A stretch of DNA of 8,633 nucleotides from Promethearchaeota archaeon CR_4 (GTDB taxonomy: Archaea; Asgardarchaeota; Lokiarchaeia; Sigyniarchaeales; CR-4): NCBI GenBank assembly GCA_001940655.1, contig MBAA01000018.1, positions 1,780 through 10,412 of the forward strand, read 5' to 3'. A program made the translations under genes and the position numbers. The notes beneath the pieces were generated by a model. That model saw only the letters and a program-made list of their open reading frames with translations, was not told the origin of the DNA and searched no databases. Shown piece after piece: positions 1 through 7,300 of the stretch (the stretch's first letter is position 1; the number at the start of each line of letters is the position of its first letter).

Positions 1-6
1 AGGTGA
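1..6 (+). promoter_or_regulatory. Shine-Dalgarno site deciding the surface-protein start
   Basis: AGGTGA ends 9 nt before ATG 16 and touches the alternative GTG at 7, which favours ATG 16. The window starts here, so the promoter lies outside it. Confidence 0.5.
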
Positions 7-15
7 GTGAAGAAG

Positions 16-1875
16 ATGGAGTATGCAAAAAAGCAGGAGAGAGGGTTAGTATCACTCCTCCTCGTGGTTACTCTGCTGGCAAATCTCTGTGTGCTAGCAG
101 GCGTAGGAAATTCAATCGGAATCAGCGATTATTCGCTCAAAATGGGGCCGTCATCCTCGGAAAATATGGCGTGGACTCCCAATGGAACTGCTATTTGCAC
201 TAAAGTAAATGGTCAAGGGGGAGTTCATCTCGTGAGTGATGAGGTTAGTGGCGTGATAATGACGTGGGAAGACAACAGAGACGGGAATTATAACATTTAC
301 GCCCAGCGGGTTGACTCTGCGGGGAATGCCCTGTGGAGTCCCAATGGGACTGTCATCTGCAACGCGACTTCAACCCAATTGGAACCCCAGATCACGAGCG
401 ACGATGCCAGCGGCGCAATCATTACTTGGCAGGATGGGAGAAATGGGAATTATGACATCTATGCCCAGCGGGTAAACTCTGCCGGAGTGACCCAGTGGGA
501 TGATAATGGGACCGTTATCTGTAACACGTTAGATGATGAAACTCTCCCGCAAATAGTGAGCGATGGAAATGGTGGGGCGATCATCACGTGGGAAGTTCTT
601 TTGGGGGGAAGTTCTTATAATGTCTACGCCCAGAAAGTTGACGCCGAGGGAAATCCCCAGTGGGATATAAACGGGATTCCGTTGTATAATGGATTAGAAT
701 CTTTACCGCCGATTGATAAAAGACAACCTCAAATCGCGAGCGATGGGGTTGGGGGGGCAATCTTCACATGGCAAAGTGGTGCTGATGGGACATGGAACCT
801 CCAAGCGCAGCGGATCAATGCCACGGGGAATCGCAAGTGGGGTGTTTCTCCTCTTGGAGAAGCAGGGATCATCATATGCAATATCGGGAATGATCAAAAG
901 GATGCGCAAATTGTGAGTGACGGGGTTGGAGGCGCGATCATCACGTGGGAAGATTATCGGGATGGCAATTCGGACGTCTACGCCCAGCGGGTCAACACTA
1001 CGGGGGCCATCCAGTGGAGTGCCAATGGAATCACCATCTGTAACGCGACCGGAAACCAATATAGCCCCAAGCTTGTCAGCGATGCCTCTAGCGGCGCAAT
1101 CATTACGTGGCAAGACGGGAGGGGGAGTACTTTCGACATCTACGCCCAACGGGTCAACTACGCGGGAGTCGGGTTGTGGGGGAGTAATGGTACTGCTATT
1201 TGTACCGAAACAGGCCAAGAAAGGTACCCCCAACTTATCAGCGATGGGGCAAACGGTGCGATTATTACGTGGAACGATGATAGACTTGGGAATAATGACA
1301 TCTATGCCCAGCGAGTCAACGCAGCGGGGACTTTCAAATGGGTTGCAAATGGAACTTCCGTCTGCACGATGAGTGAAAGTCAAAGGTATCCGCAACTTGC
1401 CAGCGATGGGACGGGCGGCGCAATCATTGCTTGGGATGATTATAGAAATAGCAATTATGACATCTTCGCGCAAAGGGTGGCCAACCTCCCGCCCACAGCA
1501 AATAATCCCGCGGACATCTCCACGAGTGTCACTGGATCCGAGACTATCAACTGGGTCCTAACAGACGACCAAGGATCAGGACAATACCGCGTGCTCGTCA
1601 CCAACTCTTCAGTGACCAACCAAGAGTGGGTGGCGTTGACGGAGTGGGCCAACGTTGTTGCCTTGAACGTCCCGATCGACCGCAGTACGTCCGGTAACGC
1701 CAGCTACACTATCGAGTACACAGATGACCAAGGTGTGGCGGGGATTTCCGACACCGTGGTCGTGATGGTGACCGGAGGTGGGATTCCCGGATTTCAAGTG
1801 GTCTTACTCCTGATGGTTACTGGTTGTGTCACGTTCTACCTCTCGCATCGGGCGCGGAGAATTTCCCGCGCCTGA
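16..1875 (+). CDS. Secreted, membrane-anchored surface protein with eight beta-propeller-like repeats
   Basis: Probable extracellular protein held at the membrane by its C-terminus. ATG at 16 is preferred because AGGTGA at 1-6 sits 9 nt upstream; GTG at 7 touches that site, and an in-frame TGA at 4-6 rules out an earlier start. Numbering from ATG 16 (619 aa): a signal peptide (basic MEYAKKQERG, then hydrophobic LVSLLLVVTLLANLCVLAG); eight units starting at W53, W107, W161, W216, W275, W334, W388 and W442. Each unit reads roughly WxxNGxxIC, then PQIxSDGxGGAIITW, then DIYAQRVN. After them comes an Ig-like domain (about 491-586) opening with PADIS, then IPGF (590-593), one membrane helix (about 594-609) and a basic tail. 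Eight beta-rich units suggest a closed eight-bladed propeller (inference). No catalytic motif is visible; adhesion or ligand binding is a guess. The gene is convergent with engB. Confidence 0.85.
   Translation: MEYAKKQERGLVSLLLVVTLLANLCVLAGVGNSIGISDYSLKMGPSSSENMAWTPNGTAICTKVNGQGGVHLVSDEVSGVIMTWEDNRDGNYNIYAQRVDSAGNALWSPNGTVICNATSTQLEPQITSDDASGAIITWQDGRNGNYDIYAQRVNSAGVTQWDDNGTVICNTLDDETLPQIVSDGNGGAIITWEVLLGGSSYNVYAQKVDAEGNPQWDINGIPLYNGLESLPPIDKRQPQIASDGVGGAIFTWQSGADGTWNLQAQRINATGNRKWGVSPLGEAGIIICNIGNDQKDAQIVSDGVGGAIITWEDYRDGNSDVYAQRVNTTGAIQWSANGITICNATGNQYSPKLVSDASSGAIITWQDGRGSTFDIYAQRVNYAGVGLWGSNGTAICTETGQERYPQLISDGANGAIITWNDDRLGNNDIYAQRVNAAGTFKWVANGTSVCTMSESQRYPQLASDGTGGAIIAWDDYRNSNYDIFAQRVANLPPTANNPADISTSVTGSETINWVLTDDQGSGQYRVLVTNSSVTNQEWVALTEWANVVALNVPIDRSTSGNASYTIEYTDDQGVAGISDTVVVMVTGGGIPGFQVVLLLMVTGCVTFYLSHRARRISRA
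172..1479 (+). repeat. Eight tandem coding repeats of 162-177 bp
   Basis: In-frame units start at 172, 334, 496, 661, 838, 1015, 1177 and 1339. Lengths are 54, 54, 55, 59, 59, 54 and 54 codons, and the last unit ends near 1479. The strongest shared blocks encode GAIITW and IYAQRVN. Units 4 and 5 carry insertions and are the most diverged: unit 4 has LQAQRI instead of IYAQRV and lacks the shared cysteine. The DNA copies have clearly drifted, so this is an old internal amplification rather than a recent tandem expansion. Confidence 0.9.
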
Positions 1876-1881
1876 AACCTC

Positions 1882-1913
1882 TTTTTTTGTACCCTCTCCC
1901 ATTTTTTCTTCTT
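1882..1913 (+). terminator. T-tract terminator of the surface-protein gene
   Basis: A run of seven T (1882-1888) and a run of six T followed by CTTCTT (1902-1913) lie just after the stop codon at 1873-1875. No stem-loop precedes them. T-runs without a hairpin are the usual archaeal termination signal. The opposite strand has no equivalent run after engB. Confidence 0.5.
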
Positions 1914-1929
1914 GTTGCCTCTACATTCG

Positions 1930-2520
1930 TTACTTGAAGAAGCTCCCAACGAAATCCTTGACCTCTTTCAAGCCCTTGCCGAGCTTTGCTGACACGGGGA
2001 AGATGTCTGACGGCGGGACTTGCATCTTTTCGGCGATCATGGCGAGGTTGTCTTTTACGGCGAGTAGTGGAATCTTGTCGATTTTATTGGCAATGATTTT
2101 GAAAGGGATACCCAGTTCCCGCAAAAACTCGGTCATCTCCATATCAATGGGAATCTGGACTACTTCCCATTTTTCAACATTGCGACGGAAATTCTCGATG
2201 GATACGACTATAAACGCCATGCGCACGAGTTTCGCGTTCTGTTCCAAATAATGGATGATGATGTCCCAGACGTGTTTCGTGAGTCCCCGCCCTTTACTCG
2301 CCATGTATCCTAGGCCCGGCATATCCACGATTTCATAATTTTGGGGCATTACAAGGGGCCGAATCTTGAGAGTCGTGCCCGGGTGCTTACCAATTTTGCC
2401 CACATAACTGTGAACACCCTTGAGAAGGTAGGTTGTAATAGAAGATTTGCCAACATTAGAATTGCCAACGAGGACGATTTTTGGCAGGGAGTCGCCACCC
2501 TGGGGTGTTTTATGTGACAT
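1930..2520 (-). CDS. engB: EngB/YihA-family GTP-binding protein
   Basis: P-loop GTPase of the TrmE-Era class, EngB/YihA/YsxC family. Bacterial members act in large-ribosomal-subunit assembly; archaeal homologues are known but less studied. All G motifs are visible in the 196 aa: G1 GNSNVGKS (19-26), G2 within KHPGTT (45-50), G3 DMPG (66-69) followed by LGY as in EngB, G4 NKID (145-148) and G5 SAK (177-179). The length is close to the usual 190-210 aa. G4 here has N, whereas many EngB proteins have TKxD. It ends in FFK with no extra domain. No strong Shine-Dalgarno precedes the ATG at 2520. It lies 18 nt downstream of the 497-aa gene on the same strand, so co-transcription is likely. A cytoplasmic role in ribosome assembly is inferred from the family. 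Confidence 0.9.
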   Translation of the reverse strand: MSHKTPQGGDSLPKIVLVGNSNVGKSSITTYLLKGVHSYVGKIGKHPGTTLKIRPLVMPQNYEIVDMPGLGYMASKGRGLTKHVWDIIIHYLEQNAKLVRMAFIVVSIENFRRNVEKWEVVQIPIDMEMTEFLRELGIPFKIIANKIDKIPLLAVKDNLAMIAEKMQVPPSDIFPVSAKLGKGLKEVKDFVGSFFK

Positions 2521-2538
2521 ATGAACGCCCGCGCGAAG

Positions 2539-4032
2539 TTAGATGTCCAAGAAATCGTCACCGAGGAATTTATCAATCATATCTTTTTGAGTTTCCGCGG
2601 AAATTTGCGGCCGTGGACTGACGGGTTCTCCAATTACCTGCAAAACTTCGGAGATTTTTTCCGCTTTCATATTTAATCGGAAGGTTTGGTCGCGATACCG
2701 CACCACATTCGCGTCTTCGAGTCGTAATTTCAGGAGGGGGCCGAGACCAAAGTAAAACACGTTTTCTTTCACGTCATCAATCGCGGACTTGGAAGTCACC
2801 GCACTCAACGCGTCAAACAAGGCTTTCTTCGTGGCAACGTGGTCGTCAACAGAAAATATGAGATACCAGATCGCGTGATACCAGATCTTGTCGCGTTTTG
2901 AAGAAACATATTGGATAAACTCCTCGCGAGAAACGGGAGGCAACGCGGCTGCTTCGGCTTTAAGGCGCATCTCGTCCTCGATTTTCTGCTGGAGCTCATT
3001 CGAGATTGACCCTGATGTGAGTTGGTTCTTTTGCTTCAGTAAATCTTCGAGGTTGATCTGGAGGGTGTCTAGAATTCCTTGAAAGGTTTCTTGTTGCCTG
3101 TCCGCGAGTTCCACGATGAAGGTAGTGTCAAGGGCAGACAACAGACCTTTCTGGTCCGCGGGGAGGGATTCATCCTCCGCGAGCGCCTGCAAGAGATCGG
3201 TAAGCTGTTTCGCGTGGTCGGTACATTCCCGGTGTTCTTCGTAAGCATTTGCAACAACCTTGCGGATTTCGCGTTCCTTGAATGTCCGCTCATCGCCTTG
3301 CAATTTATTGTCCACGATGGCACTGAGGAAAGCGGCTGTTTGCGCGTTGTAGTCCTTCAAGGTTTCTTCCTCTGCCTGAATGTCAATAGTCAATTTCTGC
3401 AAGACATCTTTAAGGCGGTCGTTGTTAATCATATTGAGGTTATTATTGAGTTCTCTTACGAGCTCCCGCATGTGACGGTGCATATCGAGGATCTGTTCAG
3501 TAGCAGGTTGCAATTTTTCAGCAGTCAAGGGTTCGAGCGGAACAGGAGGATGTTGTGCCCCCTCAGAAGTTGGTGGGATCGTTCCTTCAGGGGGCGGTAC
3601 CTGAACGCTTCCTTCTGAGACGGACGGTATGCCTAGGGGTGCTTGCCCACTGACTTCAGCTTTCTGGATGTTTTCACTGATGGCTGCTTGCATATCGGCG
3701 AGTTCACTTTCATCCAAGTCAGCATCGTCGGGATTGGTAACAAGTGAAGGTTTGGTATCCACGATAGGGACTGGCGCGCCTGCATTCGCGGCATCTTCTC
3801 GCTTTGCGGCCTCGGTGACGAAGGAAAAGTCCAGATCTTCGTCAGTAACTTCCTCGAGTATTTCTTCCTTCTTGGGGGGTTCCGGACTTTTTGCCGTTGG
3901 CAGGGGGTCAGGGATACTGGTGACATCCATCTCGTTCGTGTCGAGTTCGCTACCGACTGAATCATTCTTTGGAGGTGCTTTTACTTGTTTCGGTGATTTT
4001 ACCGACTTGGAAGCTTTTTTCGCGGGGGACAT
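2539..4032 (-). CDS. Unrecognised 497-aa protein: basic/Pro-rich N-terminus, coiled coil, C-terminal domain
   Basis: I do not recognise this family. Residues 1-22 are rich in Lys, Ser and Pro (MSPAKKASKS start), like a basic nucleic-acid-binding tail. Residues 23-170 are acidic and proline-rich with repeated PP and SEG segments, probably disordered. Residues 170-360 are strongly helical with Leu/Glu/Gln/Lys patterning and likely form coiled coil. Residues 368-468 look folded: an aromatic helix (IWYHAIWYLIFSV), a second helix near 402-412, then an amphipathic helix and a probable beta hairpin (NVVRYRDQTFRLN, 442-454). That order resembles a winged helix, but this is only a guess. A short acidic tail ends in DDFLDI. 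There is no signal peptide or membrane segment, so it is probably cytoplasmic. It is the first gene of a pair with engB, 18 nt apart. No clear Shine-Dalgarno precedes ATG 4032. Confidence 0.75.
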   Translation of the reverse strand: MSPAKKASKSVKSPKQVKAPPKNDSVGSELDTNEMDVTSIPDPLPTAKSPEPPKKEEILEEVTDEDLDFSFVTEAAKREDAANAGAPVPIVDTKPSLVTNPDDADLDESELADMQAAISENIQKAEVSGQAPLGIPSVSEGSVQVPPPEGTIPPTSEGAQHPPVPLEPLTAEKLQPATEQILDMHRHMRELVRELNNNLNMINNDRLKDVLQKLTIDIQAEEETLKDYNAQTAAFLSAIVDNKLQGDERTFKEREIRKVVANAYEEHRECTDHAKQLTDLLQALAEDESLPADQKGLLSALDTTFIVELADRQQETFQGILDTLQINLEDLLKQKNQLTSGSISNELQQKIEDEMRLKAEAAALPPVSREEFIQYVSSKRDKIWYHAIWYLIFSVDDHVATKKALFDALSAVTSKSAIDDVKENVFYFGLGPLLKLRLEDANVVRYRDQTFRLNMKAEKISEVLQVIGEPVSPRPQISAETQKDMIDKFLGDDFLDI

Positions 4033-4064
4033 CGTCCAATAGTAGTCAAAACGTAGATGAAAGT

Positions 4065-4078
4065 CTTGTGGTCACAAG
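4065..4078. promoter_or_regulatory. Inverted repeat CTTGTG-GT-CACAAG, possible operator
   Basis: Perfect 6-bp arms around a 2-bp centre, 33 nt upstream of ATG 4032 on the minus strand. If the TATA-like block at 4101-4110 is used, this dyad falls near the transcription start of the engB operon, a common position for a repressor site. One isolated dyad of this size could be chance. Confidence 0.3.
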
Positions 4079-4132
4079 CGAATAGCATTGATCCTTTTGT
4101 GTTATTAAGGAACGCAATTCGAGTATAAGGGA

Positions 4133-4145
4133 TTATTGACAATAA
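4133..4145. promoter_or_regulatory. Inverted repeat TTATTG-A-CAATAA
   Basis: Perfect 6-bp arms around one base, in the middle of the divergent region and just beside the minus-strand TATA-like block at 4121-4130. It could bind a regulator serving either direction. The sequence is AT-rich, so chance is a real alternative. Confidence 0.25.
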
Positions 4146-4156
4146 GCGTGAAACAC

Positions 4157-4175
4157 TGGCGTTAATATGGCGTTA
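4157..4175 (+). repeat. Direct repeat TGGCGTTA, 11-bp period
   Basis: TGGCGTTA occurs at 4157-4164 and again at 4168-4175, so the two copies lie one helical turn apart on the same DNA face. The pair sits immediately upstream of, and partly within, the AT-rich block proposed as the promoter of the restriction-modification gene. Confidence 0.35.
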
Positions 4176-4182
4176 TTAATAA
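4172..4182 (+). promoter_or_regulatory. Candidate TATA element for the restriction-modification gene
   Basis: GTTATTAATAA lies 28-38 nt upstream of ATG 4210. An archaeal start about 25 nt downstream would give a leader of roughly 5-15 nt that may or may not include the Shine-Dalgarno at 4197-4204. The upstream TTAATAT at 4162-4168 is an equally possible element. Confidence 0.25.
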
Positions 4183-4196
4183 TTTCCTTTTTTAAC

Positions 4197-4204
4197 GGGA
4201 GGAG
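4197..4204 (+). promoter_or_regulatory. Strong Shine-Dalgarno GGGAGGAG before ATG 4210
   Basis: This is the best ribosome-binding site in the window, ending 5 nt before ATG 4210. The frame it opens is not the frame of the downstream restriction-modification enzyme, which begins at TTG 4245 with no such site. It therefore probably marks the original start of that gene. Confidence 0.7.
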
Positions 4205-4209
4205 ATATA

Positions 4210-4308
4210 ATGGTGAATGAGTCTAAAATTCATAGTGTTAAAAATTGGCGAGCGTTTCTCCATTCCCCAGTTATCACAATGAAAATCTATTTTCCAACTA
4301 TTATTTAG
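4210..4308 (+). other. Short frame from the strong start, probable frameshifted 5' end of the restriction-modification gene
   Basis: ATG 4210 opens a 32-codon frame (MVNESKIHSVKNWRAFLHSP...) that ends at TAG 4306-4308. The enzyme's frame is offset by one base and is closed upstream by TAA at 4239-4241. Adding one A to the A5 run at 4240-4244 would give MVNESKIHSVKKLASVSPFP, running straight into the HNENLFSNYYLE segment. The simplest reading is a one-base loss in the run, real or from sequencing. A true leader peptide that couples translation is possible but less likely. Confidence 0.5.
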
Positions 4309-7300
4309 AAAAACATCTCCAGAGGGAGTCGTTTTGGACTACTATAACAGAAAACGAATTAGACTCCTTTTGGAGCTTCATTCATACATTATTCTCAAAA
4401 GAACAAACGGAGCTTGCCAAGTATAATGAAACGACCCTCGAAGAGAAATGGATTAGACCAATTCTCGACAAACTCGGGCACATTTATTTGATAAAGCATC
4501 CAATCAAAGCACTGGGAGAAGAACAAATCCGATCACCAGATTATGTTTTTTTTAATACGGAAGAAAACCAGAAAAATACTCTAAGAGATCATGATGCTGG
4601 GGAAAGAACAGGGACTTATGCGGTGGGGGAAGCGAAATCTTGGGATAAAAAATTAGATGCTAACGATAAGAACACAGATCCTTTTGAATCAAGGTCACCC
4701 CATTACCAAATCACCTACTATCTCCGTACAACGAGCACACAATGGGGGATTTTAACCAATGGCAAACTTTGGAGACTTTATCTTGGAGATTTTGGTTTCA
4801 AAAAGGTCTATTATGAAGTGAATTTAGAATCAATCCTTCGGCGAAATATCAAACAAAATATGTTGTATTTTTTGGTCTTCTTCCGGCAAGCGTCATTTAT
4901 CCCTTATGGGGCCCAACCATCGATTTTAGAAAAGATTAAAACGGGATCGGAGACCTACGCAATAAAAATTCAGCAGGAAATCAAAAAACAAGCATATGAA
5001 GCACTTCGAAATTTATGCCAAGGATTTCTTGATTCGTGGTCAGAACCCTCGAAAAAGCCAGGTCTAACCGAAATTCAAAGGAATGGCTTAATATTACTTT
5101 ATCGTTTACTTTTTATCTTTTATGCGGAAAGTCACCACATTCTACCGGTTTCAGATACACAATATTTTGAAAAATATTCATTACACAAACTCCGTCTAGA
5201 AATAAGAGAAAAAGGTATTAAACGTGCATCGAGGACTAGCCTTTATTGGAGTCGACTGACCGCTCTTTTTGCTATCATTAGTGACACTCAAGAGACATCG
5301 AATCTGGCCTTAAATATTCCCCGTTTTAAGGAAGGTTTATTTTCTCCTAAATATCAGACCTTTTTTGAAAAACACGAAATTGGGAATTCTTCTTTGATTG
5401 AAGCAATAAAGAGATTGTCTCAGAATCTTGGAACTCCAGAGAAAGAATTATACGACTATTCCTCGCTCGAAATTACCCATTTAGGCTCAATATATGAAGG
5501 TCTGCTAGATTATCGAATTAGATACGAGCAGGAAGCATATGTCGGAGTGAAACGAAATAAATTACCGGTTTGGATACCTAAATCAGAGGTTCAACCATGG
5601 GAAAGAATCTCTGAGGAAGTCCCTCCCAAGACTATCTTTTTGGAAGCAGGTCAGGGGGAGAGAAAAAGCTCAGGTTCCTTTTACACACCGTCCGAGATTG
5701 TAAAACATATGAGTTATACCTGCTTAGAACCTATATTCGACCATTTTCGCGAAGAAGCAATTCAAAACCTGCAATTTGATCCCAAGAGATATATCGAATT
5801 AATTTTACACTTAAAAATTCTAGATCCAGCGATGGGATCCGGTCACTTTCTCTTAGGTATCGCGGAATATATTGCCAATGAATTGATGCGCGTCCAAGTA
5901 ACGCTTCCTGTTGAAAGCGAGGAGGATAATTTTCTTCGATATGTAAAAACAGTGATCGAAAATACAATTTATGGGGTAGATCTAAATGCTTTGGCCGTGG
6001 ACCTTGCAAAAGACGCGCTCTGGTTCGAAATTGCCTTTCTTAATGAGTCCCTTTCATTAATAGAGCAGAGAATAAAATGGGGAAATGCCCTCACTGGAAT
6101 TATAACAGCGAATAATTTCCCATTTGAAAGGATCACGGGATACGACACTGAGGGTATAATTCATCCGTTTGACTGGAATCTTGAATTTCCTTTAATATTT
6201 CAGGGAAAAGACCCTGGATTTGATTTAATTATTGGAAATCCCCCTTATATCAACGCAATCAATATGAAAATGCGAATGCCAGAGGTACGGGATTATCTGA
6301 AAGAGAACTATAAATTTCTAAGTGAAAAATGGGACATATATATTGCATTTATCGAAAGATGCTTGTGTTTACTAAGAAAAGGAGGAGTTCTAAGTTTTAT
6401 CGTGCCTGATGCCTTCCTTTCGGAAAAATATGCAAAACCAATTCGAGAATATATTCAAAATAGTTTCAGAATTTTACAAATTGATTATTTTTCCGATGTT
6501 ATCATTTTTGAACGTGTTGGAATACATAATATAATTTTAACGCTCCAAAAAGAACCCCCAAAGCTTCCAATCCGCAAGATACTTTATCGGGATCTCAAAG
6601 GATCTGTGGAGATTAAAGAAGTATTAGATTATGAAAGAATTTTTACGGAGTTTTTTGATGAAACTATAACTCTTGACGAGTCCAAGTTCTACACATTAGA
6701 TGATATTGCGTATATCAGTACTGGAATCGTCTTTAACGCTAAAGAACCGGAATATAAAGGACAATTCAAGAAGAAAGATTTAATCTCTTTAACGCCGACA
6801 AAAAATCATACTCGAAAACTCCTGGAAGGAGATAAGGTGTTTCCTTACGAGATTCGTGGACATTGTTATGTCGAGTGGGGAACCGAACGCGTTCCTAGGA
6901 ATATTCGCCGTCCGACATTTTCCGAATTGCACCAGAGTCATAAACTTGTTACAAATAAGCTAGGAGCATTTAAAGTCGCCTACGATGATGAGGGATACCT
7001 GTGTGACCAAACTGTTCGTGTCATTATAAAATGGCAGCAAATCCAAGGTATCACAAATGACAGTATAAAAAAAACCCTCTCGAAAGCTCGTTATTCTCGG
7101 GAAGACCTTGAATTGATATCACGAGGATTTGACTACTATGTCTTGCTGGCTTTATTAAATTCGAAAATCTACCGCTTTCTCTTCTATAAAAAACGGACAT
7201 CTCACAGTATGGACATAAATCCCGATGTCTTGCGAAAAATTGCAATACCGGAAATAAATTCGGATGATCAAAGTGAAATCAAGAGACTAACGCGAGAAAT

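Larger units (their letters stand above)
4033..4209. promoter_or_regulatory. Divergent intergenic region between the 497-aa gene and the restriction-modification gene
   Basis: It must hold promoters for both directions. On the minus strand, TATA-like candidates are CCTTATACTC (4130-4121) and CCTTAATAAC (4110-4101). On the plus strand, the AT-rich block 4172-4182 lies about 30-40 nt before ATG 4210, a plausible TATA distance for a short leader. The region also holds two short dyads and a direct repeat listed separately. No structured RNA was recognised. Confidence 0.4.

Noticed and set aside
703..1473. 256-aa open frame on the minus strand inside the surface-protein gene
   Set aside because: It mirrors the periodic coding repeats of the plus strand. 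The same codon pattern keeps the antisense frame open, and its protein is merely a repetitive shadow without domain features.
3079..3618. 179-aa open frame on the plus strand opposite the 497-aa gene
   Set aside because: No recognisable domain and no ribosome-binding site. The minus-strand frame covers the full region and has coherent coiled-coil structure.
4237..4248. Programmed -1 ribosomal frameshift at GTT AAA AAT
   Set aside because: The run is only five A and the codons do not form a canonical slippery heptamer. Slipping back would put the lysine tRNA on TAA, a poor pairing. A one-base indel explains the frames better.
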